A stretch of 64,000 bases of DNA from Acinetobacter sp. XH1741 (GCF_041021895.1 NZ_CP157428.1:3472001-3536000); one strand, 5' to 3'; positions 46,028 through 55,926 are shown, counted from the stretch's first letter. Translations and numbers: made by a program. The notes: a model not told the origin generated them from the sequence alone.

Positions 46028-46684
46028 ATAAAAACTTACATTTCGAAATTCTTTTGCTTCATCTAAATCTGGCCAAGTTGTTGCACTTCTTTCTTCAATT
46101 TTTTCGTACTTTGAATGGCTAAAGTTTCTAACTCGGCTATCTGCAACCCAAACTTCTGGAGCAAACTTTAAAAACTCATCTAAAAAGAAACGATTGCACT
46201 GGTCATATAGCACATCAGCGGCAAGTAAAATATCGACCTGCTCAGCTTTATATAAATCATCCAGATATTCAAGCTCTACATCATTAAGTAAAGCATTTTC
46301 CCGACAAGCATTTAAACTGACCTGATCAATATCACAACAGATTACGCGTTTTGCACCAGCCATTTTTGCTGCAATTGCAACCACACCAGAACCCGCGCCA
46401 AAATCTAATACCACTTTATCTTTAACATGATGTGGCTCGGCAAGTAACCATTGCGCCATCGCCAAACCTGATGCCCAACAGAAAATCCAGTACGGCGTGT
46501 CATTCCAGATACGGCGAATAACTTCATCATCTAAACGATCAGTTGGAAAAACTGGTGGAATTAACCATAAAGAAATTGGAGTTTCAGGTAGCTGTTGAGC
46601 CATTAACTCACAATCAGGAATAACTTCATGTAAGGCTTGAAGTAAATGTTCAGGGGCTTTGGTCAATTGGAAGGTGCAGCTCAT
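46016..46684 (-). CDS. Class I SAM-dependent methyltransferase (protein N-lysine methyltransferase type)
   Basis: This 222-aa protein has the SAM-binding motif VLDFGAGSGVVAIAA (about residues 92-106), motif II VICCDIDQVSLNAC, and VDILLAADVLYDQC (motif DxxY/DVLYD) of the lysine methyltransferase (METTL/ETF-beta KMT-like) family. PYWIFCWASGLAMAQWLL before motif I is shared with the same group. It probably methylates protein lysines; the target is unknown. Monocistronic. Confidence 0.8.
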   Translation of the reverse strand: MSCTFQLTKAPEHLLQALHEVIPDCELMAQQLPETPISLWLIPPVFPTDRLDDEVIRRIWNDTPYWIFCWASGLAMAQWLLAEPHHVKDKVVLDFGAGSGVVAIAAKMAGAKRVICCDIDQVSLNACRENALLNDVELEYLDDLYKAEQVDILLAADVLYDQCNRFFLDEFLKFAPEVWVADSRVRNFSHSKYEKIEERSATTWPDLDEAKEFRNVSFYKTL

Positions 46685-46762
46685 CAGATTTCTTTTAATT
46701 CATTTTTATAACAAGCATAACAGAGTCATTCCATTATGATTTGAATTTTTAGTATAACCTTC

Positions 46763-46916
46763 GGTTAGACCTGAGAAGCCCTGCTTCGCAAGGTTTTCGT
46801 AAAAATTAGGTCTAACCATTGTCATCCGCAAAACTCGGCAGATACTATCTAGAATTTAAGCATCGTAGAAACATTAAATTTTTAATGTATTTCTGCCTCA
46901 AACAATTGCGGATGAC
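46763..46916. repeat. Nested palindromic intergenic element
   Basis: Two inverted repeats lie next to each other. GGTTAGACCT (46763-46772) with AGGTCTAACC (46808-46817) enclose a smaller hairpin. GTCATCCGCAA (46821-46831) with TTGCGGATGAC (46906-46916) enclose GGCAGA / TCTGCC and ACATTAAA / TTTAATGT arms. Such symmetry over 150 bp suggests a MITE- or REP-like element or a structured RNA. It lies between folD and the methyltransferase gene. Confidence 0.55.
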
Positions 46917-46954
46917 GGTTACGCGTATCAAATAACAGCCTAGCGTTAATTAAA

Positions 46955-47803
46955 TTAACCTAAAGCTTTTTCAGCAGCTTCTACAGTTTGACGAATCAAA
47001 GTTGTGATTGTCATTGGACCAACACCACCCGGTACTGGTGTATAAGCAGAAGCAATTTCTTCAATACCTTGTAATTGAATATCGCCAACACCGCCGCCAT
47101 CACGTGGATGGAAACCAGCGTCTACAACAACTGCACCTTGTTTAATCCAGTCTTTTTGGATAAGTTCAGCCTTACCTACAGCACCAACAATAATGTCAGC
47201 TTGTTTCACAAGCTCAGGTAAATTTTGTGTACGTGAATGACAAATAGTGACGGTTGCATTTGCTTGTAACAACATCATTGCCATTGGTTTACCTAAAATT
47301 GCAGAACGGCCAACCACAACCGCATGTTTTCCAGCAATTTCGATATTATTTTCTTTTAAAATGGTCATGATGCCAGCAGGAGTTGCTGAACCATATGCAG
47401 CTTCACCCATTGCCATGCGACCAAAACCAAGACAAGTTACGCCATCTACATCTTTAGCCAATGAAATAGCATCGAAACATGCGCGCTCATCAATTTGTGC
47501 AGGAACTGGATGTTGTAAAAGAATACCGTGAACATCCGGATTGGCATTTAGCTTTTCAATTTCAGCTAATAATTGTTCTGTTGTGGTTTCTTGTGATAAT
47601 TCAATTTTTAACGAATCCATACCTACTCGGCGGCAGGCATTTCCTTTCATGCGTACATAAGTTGCAGATGCACCATCATCCCCAACTAAAATAGTCGCTA
47701 AAATCGGGGTACGACCTGTTTTAGCTTTTAAAGCTTCAACACGTACCAACAAATTTTCTTCAATTTGCTTTGCTAACGCACGACCGTCTAAAACCAATGC
47801 CAC
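46955..47803 (-). CDS. folD: Methylenetetrahydrofolate dehydrogenase / cyclohydrolase
   Basis: The start is the GTG at 47801-47803 ([19 protein letters not shown]), preceded by TTGGAGATG. It gives the usual FolD length of 282 aa; a longer frame would run into the tRNA region. Motifs: [16 protein letters not shown] with the catalytic Lys, GILLQHPVP (PxQLPLP-like) and [20 protein letters not shown] for NADP binding, then [11 protein letters not shown]. It interconverts 5,10-methylene-, methenyl- and 10-formyl-tetrahydrofolate in the cytosol. folP for folate synthesis is also in the window (51129). Confidence 0.96.
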   Translation of the reverse strand: MALVLDGRALAKQIEENLLVRVEALKAKTGRTPILATILVGDDGASATYVRMKGNACRRVGMDSLKIELSQETTTEQLLAEIEKLNANPDVHGILLQHPVPAQIDERACFDAISLAKDVDGVTCLGFGRMAMGEAAYGSATPAGIMTILKENNIEIAGKHAVVVGRSAILGKPMAMMLLQANATVTICHSRTQNLPELVKQADIIVGAVGKAELIQKDWIKQGAVVVDAGFHPRDGGGVGDIQLQGIEEIASAYTPVPGGVGPMTITTLIRQTVEAAEKALG

Positions 47804-47955
47804 AGCACATCTCCAAGGTAGACATGAATTTAATGTGCCAATAATACATGATAATTTGGACAATTTTATTCTAGATGTTGCTTTTATGTGCATCTTCGCG
47901 CAAAACAGTATTGTTTTTTTTGTAAAGGTTGCTAATATGTGCATCACCAAATGTA

Positions 47956-48029
47956 GGCGGGGTGGCAGAGTGGTCATGCAGCGGACTGCAACTCCGTGGA
48001 CGCCGGTTCGATTCCGACCTCCGCCTCCA
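47956..48029 (+). tRNA. tRNA-Cys (anticodon GCA)
   Basis: Acceptor GGCGGGG / CTCCGCC, anticodon arm GCGGACTGCAACTCCG with GCA, TTCGATT in the T-loop, and an encoded CCA end. 74 nt, 11 bp upstream of tRNA-Leu on the same strand. Confidence 0.95.
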
Positions 48030-48040
48030 AATTTGGTAAA

Positions 48041-48126
48041 GCCCGGGTGGTGAAATAGGTAGACACAGGGGATTTAAAATCCCCCGCCCACAAAGCGTGC
48101 CGGTTCGAGTCCGGCCCCGGGCACCA
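48041..48126 (+). tRNA. tRNA-Leu (anticodon TAA), copy 1
   Basis: Acceptor GCCCGGG / CCCGGGC, anticodon stem-loop GGGGATTTAAAATCCCC with TAA, long variable arm, encoded CCA. Identical 86-nt copy at 50188-50273. Followed by a terminator at 48160. Confidence 0.95.
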
Positions 48127-48159
48127 TCTTCAAGTATTGAATATGGTGCCATAAAGAAT

Positions 48160-48180
48160 CCAGCGTAAGCTGGTTTTTTT
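48160..48180 (+). terminator. Terminator of the tRNA-Cys/tRNA-Leu unit
   Basis: CCAGC-GTAA-GCTGG followed by seven Ts. The same hairpin recurs after tRNA-Leu copy 2. Confidence 0.85.
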
Positions 48181-48227
48181 ATGCCTAAAAAAAGGGCCAC
48201 CGATGTAACCCTCTATTTTTTAAAAGT

Positions 48228-49991
48228 TTAAGCAGTTTTTTGGTCTTGTTTTAACGGTATTAAATTTAAATCCAACACAATATCGTTTTGTCTGCTTGAA
48301 TCTATTTGATATTCTGGATTTTTAATAGAATCTAAAAATATCCACTGTGAATGAACTTGCGCCTGATCCAGAGTAACTCGCAAATATCCACGTTGATTTA
48401 AATTACAATAAGCTAATTCATCAATTAAGGTAGTAAAGGCAAATTCAAACTGCTGTAACTGTGCCAATGGAATACTTAAATATTTTTCTAGTCCAGGTGA
48501 TGATACAGAGCCGGTTGCCAACTCAACACCTATATATTTTCCCTTTTGGCTATACAAATAAGATGCCCATGCATTATGCGTATCACCTGCTAACACAACG
48601 ATCTTTTTATTAAACTCAGCCAATTTGTCATAAACAAACTCTCGCTCAGCATAATAACCATCCCAAGCATCTAAATTATAAGGTGCAACCGTCATAATTC
48701 TTGCTTTTTCTTGGGCTGTTAATGTCGGATCACCTTGTTTCAATCGAAGTTTTAAAGTGACCAACTCGGTAATTTGTGTATTCATTTTAGCCAGAGCTTC
48801 AGGTGACGTCCCCCCAGAAGTAATTTGGCCCAAAGAAGCCAATAACTCAGCAGGAATCCACATTTTACTCATCAAGACTTGCTGCCCTATCACATTCCAT
48901 GTTGCTGTAGATTGCTTCAATTTATCGACCAGCCAATCTCTTTGCGTATACCCCATCAACGTACGCGCTGGATTTGTTAGATCTGCTTGAAATTTTGCAA
49001 TATCCAAACCAGAAGCTGTCATATAGTCTTTATATTCAAGTTGCTTGTCACGCGCAAGAATACGTGTATCTAGCATGGTTAATTGAACAAGTGAGCCAAA
49101 GTTGAATTGACGATAAATATTTAAATGGTCCGTACTAGAAACTGGACGAATCGGCATCCATTCAAAATAAGCTTGTAAAGCAGCTAATTTACGATCAGAA
49201 AAAGGCCCTTCATCGCTTTGATGATTTTCTGCCCCATCACGCCAAGCATCATTTGCTAACTCATGATCATCCCAAATTACAATAAAAGGATGACGTTGAT
49301 GAGCCGCCTGTAAGTCTTTATCTTGACGATAAAGTGCATAACGTTTGCGATAATCATCTAATTTAATAATTTCTTTATTATTGTCAGCAGGTAAAGTACG
49401 ACCTAGCTTTGCAGCATCTTCTGTCGCATAACCATCTGCTCCATACTCATAAATATAGTCACCTAAATGAATAATGACATCGACGTTCTGCTTTGCCATT
49501 TCACGGTAAACATAAAAATAACCCGCAGGATAATTAGAACAAGAACATACTGCAAAACTTACTTTATTGGTGAATGCAGGTAATGTTTTTGTTTGCCCTA
49601 CTGGAGAGACTTTGCTACCAAATCGAAAGCGATAATAATAAACTGTATCTGCCTGCAAACCAGTTGCATCAACTTTCACAGTAAAATCATCAGTTTTGGT
49701 GGTTTCAACCATTCCAGTCTTTAAATTCTGAGTAAACTGATTATCGGTAGCAATTTCCCAAGTTACTTTCAGACGCACCCCAAAATCTGTTGGTGTCACA
49801 CGTGTCCACAAGATGACTCTGTCTTGTAAAGGATCTCCACTCGCTATCCCATGGAGGAAATCTGCCTGTATTTGCGGACTTTCTTCGTCAGAACTGTCGT
49901 TACATCCAGTAAAAGCCACAGGCATAGATAAGGCCCCAAAACCGAATAGACTTTTTTGAATTAATTCTCGGCGTGAAATTTTTTCTGTCAT
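48228..49991 (-). CDS. phoD: Alkaline phosphatase D family protein (PhoD), Tat-exported
   Basis: This 587-aa protein has a twin-arginine signal (ISRRELIQKSLFGFGALSMP) that also carries a lipobox-like FTGC, so a Tat-exported lipoprotein is likely. The PhoD N-terminal domain has GIASGDPLQDRVILWTRVTP. The metal centre is seen in VCSCSNYPAGYFYVY, IIHLGDYIYEYG, IWDDHELAND and VVLAGDTHNAWA. It hydrolyses phosphate mono- and diesters outside the cytoplasm. It lies between two identical tRNA-Leu genes that are on the other strand. Confidence 0.92.
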   Translation of the reverse strand: MTEKISRRELIQKSLFGFGALSMPVAFTGCNDSSDEESPQIQADFLHGIASGDPLQDRVILWTRVTPTDFGVRLKVTWEIATDNQFTQNLKTGMVETTKTDDFTVKVDATGLQADTVYYYRFRFGSKVSPVGQTKTLPAFTNKVSFAVCSCSNYPAGYFYVYREMAKQNVDVIIHLGDYIYEYGADGYATEDAAKLGRTLPADNNKEIIKLDDYRKRYALYRQDKDLQAAHQRHPFIVIWDDHELANDAWRDGAENHQSDEGPFSDRKLAALQAYFEWMPIRPVSSTDHLNIYRQFNFGSLVQLTMLDTRILARDKQLEYKDYMTASGLDIAKFQADLTNPARTLMGYTQRDWLVDKLKQSTATWNVIGQQVLMSKMWIPAELLASLGQITSGGTSPEALAKMNTQITELVTLKLRLKQGDPTLTAQEKARIMTVAPYNLDAWDGYYAEREFVYDKLAEFNKKIVVLAGDTHNAWASYLYSQKGKYIGVELATGSVSSPGLEKYLSIPLAQLQQFEFAFTTLIDELAYCNLNQRGYLRVTLDQAQVHSQWIFLDSIKNPEYQIDSSRQNDIVLDLNLIPLKQDQKTA

Positions 49992-50187
49992 AAAATTACC
50001 AAAGTTATAAGCAATGAGTGCTTTAAACTTAAGTACATAAGATGAACAGCTGATCTCAGTTTGATGAACAAATCATGACAGAAATTGATTAATTTATATA
50101 AATACAAACAAGAACTGATTGAAAATAAAGCAAACTCTCTGATTTTCTCTTGCCAATCGCGCACTTGTCCTCTATTATTGCGCTCAT

Positions 50188-50273
50188 GCCCGGGTGGTGA
50201 AATAGGTAGACACAGGGGATTTAAAATCCCCCGCCCACAAAGCGTGCCGGTTCGAGTCCGGCCCCGGGCACCA
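50188..50273 (+). tRNA. tRNA-Leu (anticodon TAA), copy 2
   Basis: Base-for-base the same as 48041-48126, with about 55 bp of similar downstream sequence including the terminator. Confidence 0.95.
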
Positions 50274-50306
50274 TTTTCAACTATTGAATTTGGTGCTACA
50301 AAGAAT

Positions 50307-50328
50307 CCAGCGTAAGCTGGTTTTTTTT
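50307..50328 (+). terminator. tRNA-Leu copy 2 terminator
   Basis: CCAGC-GTAA-GCTGG followed by eight Ts. The start codon of the pseudogene at 50329 touches its end. Confidence 0.85.
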
Positions 50329-50691
50329 ATGTCTAATAAAAATGATACTTTTAAAAAAATATTATTGTTTATATTCGCTCTGCTTTTGATATCCACCATA
50401 AATGCTAAAGAGATTTTCAACGGCACCCTATTATTCAAAAATAATCATTAACACCTTATATGTCGCTCTATTACTCAAGATGACTATCTCATCGAAGCAA
50501 CTCAAGGGCTAACGCATAAATTTAAAAAATTACAGCAATTAAAAAAAGAATATTGGGTTAGTGTATTGGCAGATGTTAATGATCAGCAGAATGGAAATTT
50601 AGTTTTAAAAATTGAGAAAGTAGATGAAGTTCATGCAGGAACCTCATGTCATTTATTAGATGCAATCAAAAATATTGAGAATCGAGAGTAA
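50329..50691 (+). pseudogene. Secreted-protein pseudogene with an internal stop
   Basis: The frame from ATG 50329 encodes MSNKNDTFKKILLFIFALLL and a signal-like N-terminus to ISTINAKEIFNG. It hits TAA at 50449-50451 (codon 41) and then stays open to the natural-looking stop at 50689-50691, with helical sequence such as ATQGLTHKFKKLQQLKKEYW and the ending LLDAIKNIENRE. The uninterrupted coding character after the stop implies a single substitution in a 120-aa secreted protein. No homolog is recognised. It ends one base before the convergent gene's stop. Confidence 0.6.
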
Positions 50692-51006
50692 TCACCACTC
50701 TCGATTCATAACCAGCTCTTCCATTTCAAGATCTAAATATCCCGCATCTTGTGCCACCATCATCATTGCTTCAGCAATATAGTCAGCAGCACTATCATCA
50801 AGTGAGGAATCAAGATCTTCAAACTGTGGCTTCATTTCATTAATTTCATTCACAATCTGATGAGCATAACGATAAACATCCTGATCAACCGAAGCAGACT
50901 TTTGAACTTTTTTCGCAAATTGTTCAATTAACTGCTTGAGTTCAGCGACCAAAATATCTGGATAATATTCATCATCAAACATTGGGAGAAGTAAGTCATC
51001 AAACAT
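50692..51006 (-). CDS. DUF5713 family protein
   Basis: This 104-aa acidic protein has MFDDEYYPDILVAELKQLIEQF at the start, a central VYRYAHQIVNEINEMKPQFED, and the ending MEELVMNREW, which follows the DUF5713 pattern (YYPxxLVxxxKQLL, ATxxINxLxxEF, xRxW). It is cytosolic, helical, of unknown function. It is separate from folP by a 122-bp gap. Confidence 0.75.
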   Translation of the reverse strand: MFDDLLLPMFDDEYYPDILVAELKQLIEQFAKKVQKSASVDQDVYRYAHQIVNEINEMKPQFEDLDSSLDDSAADYIAEAMMMVAQDAGYLDLEMEELVMNREW

Positions 51007-51128
51007 ACAAAAGATTACACAACAGCAAAAACTTGCCGCTTATAACATATTTTCGCAAAAATCACGAGAATTTTACCCGACTCATGCATCCAGTTTTTAT
51101 ATGAAGAATCGATTTACCTCACATTATT

Positions 51129-51983
51129 TCAAGCGTGTTGCATAGCTTTCCACACCAAAATAGCGTCATGCATCGCCTTTACATCATGTGCTCTCACAAT
51201 AGACGCACCTTGCTGAATACTCAGCAAATGCCCAGTAACACTTCCTACAGCACGCTGATCTGCGGCAGCCCCGTGTAAAGCTTCACCAATGAAACGTTTA
51301 CGGGAAAGGCCAGATAAAATTGGATACCCCATTTCATTAAGCTTCCAAAACTCTTTTAAAAGTTTTAAATTTTGATGAGCATTTTTTGCAAAACCAAAAC
51401 CAGGATCAATAATAATATTTTGTTTTTTTACACCTGCATTTAAAGCCTCATTCACGCGCTGCTGAAGCTCCGCTATAACATCTAGCGTTACATCAGTATA
51501 TTGGTCCAACTGATTCATTGTCGTTGGCTCACCACGCATATGCATAATCACTACAGGTATATCTAATTCAACAGCTGTTTGTAGGGCATTAGGACGCGTT
51601 AACGCACGCACATCATTCCAAATATGTGCTCCAACTGCTTTTGCTGAGCGCATCACCTCTGGCTGGCTTGTATCAATCGATAGAATAATATTGTATTTAG
51701 CTAAAGCATCAACTACAGGTACAACTCTTCGAATTTCTTCTTCTACAGCTACCTGTGAGGCGCCTGGTCGGGTTGATTCACCACCAATATCAATAATAGT
51801 CGCACCTTGTTCAACCATAGTGAGTGCATGAGCAATAGCTTGATCTAATTGATCATGTTTACCACCATCACTAAAAGAGTCAGGGGTAACATTTAAAATG
51901 CCCATGATATGTGGTCGTGATAAATCTAATTGAAGCTCTCCACACTGTAAAATCTGCTCTGGTAAAGATATTAACTGCATCAA
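51129..51983 (-). CDS. folP: Dihydropteroate synthase
   Basis: This 284-aa TIM-barrel protein has the two signature regions: IMGILNVTPDSFSDGG (pterin/phosphate loop) and IIDIGGESTRPGA. LSIDTSQPEV, VVIMHMRG and IIIDPGFGFAKN follow, and GLSRKRFIGEAL contains the Ser-Arg-Lys substrate loop. It condenses p-aminobenzoate with the pterin pyrophosphate in folate synthesis and is the sulfonamide target. The gene follows ftsH in the same direction with a terminator between them, the conserved ftsH-folP neighbourhood. Confidence 0.96.
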   Translation of the reverse strand: MMQLISLPEQILQCGELQLDLSRPHIMGILNVTPDSFSDGGKHDQLDQAIAHALTMVEQGATIIDIGGESTRPGASQVAVEEEIRRVVPVVDALAKYNIILSIDTSQPEVMRSAKAVGAHIWNDVRALTRPNALQTAVELDIPVVIMHMRGEPTTMNQLDQYTDVTLDVIAELQQRVNEALNAGVKKQNIIIDPGFGFAKNAHQNLKLLKEFWKLNEMGYPILSGLSRKRFIGEALHGAAADQRAVGSVTGHLLSIQQGASIVRAHDVKAMHDAILVWKAMQHA

Positions 51984-52075
51984 AAGCTCCTATTCGAAAT
52001 CAGCCATTAGTTTAGCAAGTCTCTGCCTTATATGCTGTTGATTTCTCTTTGGCTTTACCTAAAATGAAGACAAAT

Positions 52076-52103
52076 AAAAAAGCCACATGACTGTGGCTTT
52101 TTT
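52076..52103. terminator. ftsH terminator
   Basis: AAAAAAGCCAC / GTGGCTTTTTT stem between ftsH stop and folP start, active in both directions. Confidence 0.88.
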
Positions 52104-52113
52104 ATTTTTTAAT

Positions 52114-54009
52114 TTAATTCATTGCGGGTAATGGTGGCGGAGTAGATGGACCATCTTTTGGTGGTTCAAATGCAGCCACTGGGTTTTCAGCAATATATAC
52201 TTTAGGTGGTTGAGGTTCGCGGCCTTCCATGATGTCACGGATTTGCTCACGATCAATAGTTTCCCATTCCATCAACGCTTTAACCATAGCGTGGGCGATA
52301 TCTTTATTATTTTCCAAGATATCACGAGCTACTCGATATTGCTCATCTAAAATACGGCGTACTTCCTGATCAACTTGTTGTTGAGTTGCTTCAGAAATTG
52401 TACGACTACCTACATTACCGAAGAATCCATTTTGATTTTCATCTTCGTAAACCATAACACCCATTTTGTCAGACATACCGTACTTTGTTACCATCGCACG
52501 AGCCATTTTTGTAGCACGTTCGAAGTCATTTGAAGCACCAGTTGATTGCTGCTGAATGAAGACTTCTTCAGCAATACGTCCACCAAACAAAATTGCAATT
52601 TCATTTAACATTTTGTCTTTATAGTGGCTAATCTGATCTTGTTCAGGTAACTGCCAAGTTACACCTAGAGCCCAACCACGCGGCATAATTGTTACCTTAT
52701 GCACAGGGTCAGTACCCGGTAAAATCTCGGCTACAATTGCATGCCCTGCTTCATGATATGCAGTTGCACGGCGCTCTTCTTCACGTAAAACCATTGATTT
52801 ACGTTCAGGACCCATATAGATCTTATCTTTTGCATCTTCAAAATCATGCATATCGACAGTGTTCTTATTACGACGAGCAGCAAATAAAGCAGCTTCATTT
52901 ACAAGGTTTGCCAACTGCGCACCAGAGAAACCAGGCGTACCACGAGATAAAACTTTAACATCCACGCCAGTCACTGAAGGCAATTTTTTCAAATGTACAT
53001 TCAGGATTTGTTCACGACCACGAATATCAGGTAAACCAACCATAACTTGACGGTCAAAACGGCCTGGACGTAATAATGCTTTATCTAATACGTCAACACG
53101 GTTAGTCGCAGCAATAACAATTACGCCTTCATTACCTTCAAAACCATCCATCTCTACGAGCATTTGGTTTAGGGTTTGCTCACGTTCATCGTGACCACCA
53201 CCTGTACCCGAACCACGGTGACGACCCACTGCATCAATCTCATCGATAAAGATGATACATGGTGCATGACGTTTTGCTTGTTCAAACATGTCACGGACAC
53301 GGGACGCACCCACACCCACAAACATCTCGACAAAGTCAGAACCAGAAATGCTGAAGAATGGAACCTTTGCTTCACCAGCAATTGCTTTGGCTAATAACGT
53401 TTTACCAGTACCTGGAGGACCAACCATAAGTACGCCACGTGGAATAGTAGCGCCCAAGCGTTTGAATTTTGCAGGATCTTTTAAGAAATCTACAATTTCA
53501 ACAACTTCTTGTTTCGCTTCATCACAACCCGCAACGTCGGCAAAAGTCACTTTAATCTGGTCTTCCGAAAGCATTTTTGCCTTCGATTTACCAAAACTCA
53601 TCGGACCATTTTTACCGCCTGCACCACCACCCATGTTACGCATAAAGAACATGAATAACAAAATGATTAACAGTACAGGGAAACTAGCAATGAGAAGTTG
53701 CATCAAAATGCCTTGACGCTGTGGAGCTGTGCCCTCTACAACAACATTTTGCTTATTTAAGCTTGGCATAAGTTCAGTGTCTTCAACTTGCGGACGAACA
53801 GTTTCAAACTGAGATCCGTTAGTTTTTTCACCACTAATGTTTAAACCGTCAATTGTGACTTGCTTAATCTGGCCAGCATTCACCGCTGCAACAAAATCTG
53901 AATATTTCATTGCAGTAGGCTTATTGCGGTCACTGATATTACTGAAAATTAAAATCAGAACACCCAGTATTATTAGCCACAATACGGCATTCTTGAAGTA
54001 ATCGCTCAA
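52114..54009 (-). CDS. ftsH: ATP-dependent zinc metalloprotease FtsH
   Basis: The start is taken as the TTG at 54007-54009 ([20 protein letters not shown]), with GGGAA eight bases before it; this gives 631 aa, the length I associate with Acinetobacter FtsH. An ATG 11 codons upstream is possible. Two membrane helices flank a periplasmic domain. The AAA domain has GPPGTGKT (Walker A), FIDEIDAVG (Walker B) and the second region of homology. The protease domain has the HEAGH zinc site. It degrades membrane and regulatory proteins. The tail is Pro-rich. It lies next to rlmE as in most gammaproteobacteria. Confidence 0.93.
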   Translation of the reverse strand: MSDYFKNAVLWLIILGVLILIFSNISDRNKPTAMKYSDFVAAVNAGQIKQVTIDGLNISGEKTNGSQFETVRPQVEDTELMPSLNKQNVVVEGTAPQRQGILMQLLIASFPVLLIILLFMFFMRNMGGGAGGKNGPMSFGKSKAKMLSEDQIKVTFADVAGCDEAKQEVVEIVDFLKDPAKFKRLGATIPRGVLMVGPPGTGKTLLAKAIAGEAKVPFFSISGSDFVEMFVGVGASRVRDMFEQAKRHAPCIIFIDEIDAVGRHRGSGTGGGHDEREQTLNQMLVEMDGFEGNEGVIVIAATNRVDVLDKALLRPGRFDRQVMVGLPDIRGREQILNVHLKKLPSVTGVDVKVLSRGTPGFSGAQLANLVNEAALFAARRNKNTVDMHDFEDAKDKIYMGPERKSMVLREEERRATAYHEAGHAIVAEILPGTDPVHKVTIMPRGWALGVTWQLPEQDQISHYKDKMLNEIAILFGGRIAEEVFIQQQSTGASNDFERATKMARAMVTKYGMSDKMGVMVYEDENQNGFFGNVGSRTISEATQQQVDQEVRRILDEQYRVARDILENNKDIAHAMVKALMEWETIDREQIRDIMEGREPQPPKVYIAENPVAAFEPPKDGPSTPPPLPAMN

Positions 54010-54143
54010 AGCTTTATTCCCATATCGATCTAATTTGATCATGCCCAATCTTGGCCGATCGTCTTAAAAACAGCAATTGTCTTGCTTGCGGATAACCTAA
54101 AAGATACAAAATGCACAATTTTTAGGAGCTTGGCAAGTAAACT

Positions 54144-54794
54144 TTATTGCAATGCTTTCTTACGCCCTTGTCCAACCAAAAAAACTTCTTTAGATCGCGC
54201 CCGAGAAGCTGCTGGTTTTGCTGTTTTTAACACATCAAAACTATCAACTACCTGTTTACGAAACTCATCAAAGCCTGCGCCTTGGAACACTTTAACAACA
54301 AACTGTCCATTTGGACCCAAAACTTTTTGAGCAAAGTCTAAAGCAAGCTCACACAAGTAAATCTGTCTAGGTTGATCAACAGCCCTATTACCTGATGTAT
54401 TGGGGGCCATATCAGAAATTACAATGTCTACTTGTCTTCCATTTAAAATATTTAACAATTTTTCAAATACAGCTTCTTCTCTGAAGTCGCCTTGTAAGAA
54501 CGTGACATCCGGCAAAGCATCCATAGGCAAAATATCGGAAGCAATAACTAAGCCCTTGCTACCAACAAGTTTCCCAGCAATTTGTGACCAACTCCCAGGA
54601 GCTGCTCCCAAATCAACCACTGTCATGCCTGGCTTGATCAACTTATATTTTTCTTGAATTTCAAGAAGTTTATAGGCTGCTCGTGCACGATATCCTTCCT
54701 TTTGTGCTTTTTTTACAAAAGGATCGTCTAGATGTTCCCTCATCCACGCACGACTACTTTTAGACAATTTTTGGTTTGTGATGCGTGTTGCCAT
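54144..54794 (-). CDS. rlmE: 23S rRNA (uridine-2'-O)-methyltransferase RlmE (FtsJ/RrmJ)
   Basis: This 216-aa FtsJ-family protein has [18 protein letters not shown] (catalytic Lys), [15 protein letters not shown] (SAM motif I with the invariant APGSW), [15 protein letters not shown] (catalytic Asp) and [14 protein letters not shown] (catalytic Lys). It methylates U2552 of 23S rRNA in the 50S subunit. It is upstream of ftsH on the same strand (rlmE-ftsH) and divergent from yhbY, the classic conserved arrangement. Confidence 0.95.
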   Translation of the reverse strand: MATRITNQKLSKSSRAWMREHLDDPFVKKAQKEGYRARAAYKLLEIQEKYKLIKPGMTVVDLGAAPGSWSQIAGKLVGSKGLVIASDILPMDALPDVTFLQGDFREEAVFEKLLNILNGRQVDIVISDMAPNTSGNRAVDQPRQIYLCELALDFAQKVLGPNGQFVVKVFQGAGFDEFRKQVVDSFDVLKTAKPAASRARSKEVFLVGQGRKKALQ

Positions 54795-54993
54795 AACTCA
54801 CTAAATATCAAAAAAACTTCTGATTGTTCATTGTACGTGAAAATTACTCTCATTACAGTACGGATGTAACCTAATCTCAATAACTTTTACAGTTTTTTTC
54901 CAATAATGCTGATCGATTATTTATACAGTTTTTCGTACATTTGATTTTAAGTTTTTTGCTATACTAAGTCGTTTTTAAAATCAGGTATTTTTA

Positions 54994-55317
54994 ATGGCCG
55001 CTTTATCTATTCATGAACGTAAACGTTTACGTCAAATTGGTCATGTGCTTAATCCGGTTGTCATGATTGGTGGACAAGGCTTAACAGAAGCTGTAATTGA
55101 AGAAACTCTTCGTGCTTTAAATGATCACGAACTCATCAAAGTAAAAATTGCTGGTGAAGACCGTGAAGCTCGTGCAGCAGTAATCGACTCGATTGTAGAA
55201 GCAACTGGCGCTGAAGCTGTGCAAAAAATTGGTAAAATTGTTTTACTTTATAAAAAAGCAGCTAAACAAAACCAACACTTGTCTAACCTCGTTCGTCACG
55301 CTCATTTAGCAAACTAA
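54994..55317 (+). CDS. yhbY: Ribosome assembly RNA-binding protein YhbY (CRM domain)
   Basis: This 107-aa single CRM domain protein has LRQIGHVLNPVVMIGGQGLTEAVIEE with the GGxGxT loop, then DHELIKVKIAGEDREAR and the IGKIVLLYKKA ending (read in parts). It associates with pre-50S subunits. It is divergent from rlmE across a 199-bp gap that contains the promoters, and it is followed after 14 bp by the DOMON-like gene, probably co-transcribed. Confidence 0.93.
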   Translation: MAALSIHERKRLRQIGHVLNPVVMIGGQGLTEAVIEETLRALNDHELIKVKIAGEDREARAAVIDSIVEATGAEAVQKIGKIVLLYKKAAKQNQHLSNLVRHAHLAN

Positions 55318-55331
55318 CTTATTGACTACTT

Positions 55332-55868
55332 ATGGCAAGTTACGAACTTTCAGCTTTTGATCGTTTTCAGGCTGTTTCTGTTGTTGGCGCAATTGAACAG
55401 CAAGCCCCATATACCTTAAATGTGGGTTTTTGGATTCGTGATCCAAATCAACTTATTATCTGGCCTCAAGAAGTCGCGGCTCATCCTCGTCAAGATTTTT
55501 TGTGGGAAGAAACTTGTTTTGAAATTTTTATTGGCGTGCATGATGAAGATTTCTATCGGGAAATTAATCTTTCCCCTTCTCAAGCATGGCAGACTTATCA
55601 GTTTGAAGAATATCGCTACCCAGAAAGCATGCCTCCCCTCGTTGCTTACGATATTGAATTGAATCATCTCAAGCGTACTCATTATGGTTTAAATGTAAGT
55701 CTTGATTTAGGCCAATTTATGCAGCAGCACCGTTTAAAATGGGCAAATCTTTATTTAGGTTTAACTGCTGTTTTAAAAACTAAAGATGGTATGCAGTACT
55801 ATGCAATGCAGCATAGTGGAAAAAATGCTGATTTTCACAATAAACGTGATTGGCTGCATCAGTTTTAA
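55332..55868 (+). CDS. DOMON-like domain protein
   Basis: This 178-aa protein is a single DOMON-like beta-sandwich: LNVGFWIRDPNQLIIWP, DFLWEETCFEIFIGVHDEDFYREINLSPSQAW (the core motif, read in parts), LNVSLDLGQF, and HNKRDWLHQF at the end. Proteins of this type in Acinetobacter and Pseudomonas have no established function; the fold may bind a ligand such as a sugar or haem. No signal peptide. It is in tandem with yhbY and ends at a strong terminator. Confidence 0.8.
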   Translation: MASYELSAFDRFQAVSVVGAIEQQAPYTLNVGFWIRDPNQLIIWPQEVAAHPRQDFLWEETCFEIFIGVHDEDFYREINLSPSQAWQTYQFEEYRYPESMPPLVAYDIELNHLKRTHYGLNVSLDLGQFMQQHRLKWANLYLGLTAVLKTKDGMQYYAMQHSGKNADFHNKRDWLHQF

Positions 55869-55872
55869 AAAT

Positions 55873-55903
55873 AAAAAAGCGAGAACTTAATTCTCGCTTT
55901 TTT
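55873..55903. terminator. Bidirectional terminator
   Basis: AAAAAAGCGAGAA / TTCTCGCTTTTTT stem between the DOMON-like gene and the convergent coiled-coil gene. Confidence 0.9.
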
Positions 55904-55926
55904 ATTCGTCTTATACAGCTAGAGTT

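Noticed and set aside
47804..47977. 58-codon N-terminal extension of folD
   Set aside because: It overlaps the tRNA-Cys region on the other strand, and FolD proteins start at MALVLDGR; a GTG with a good ribosome site is there.
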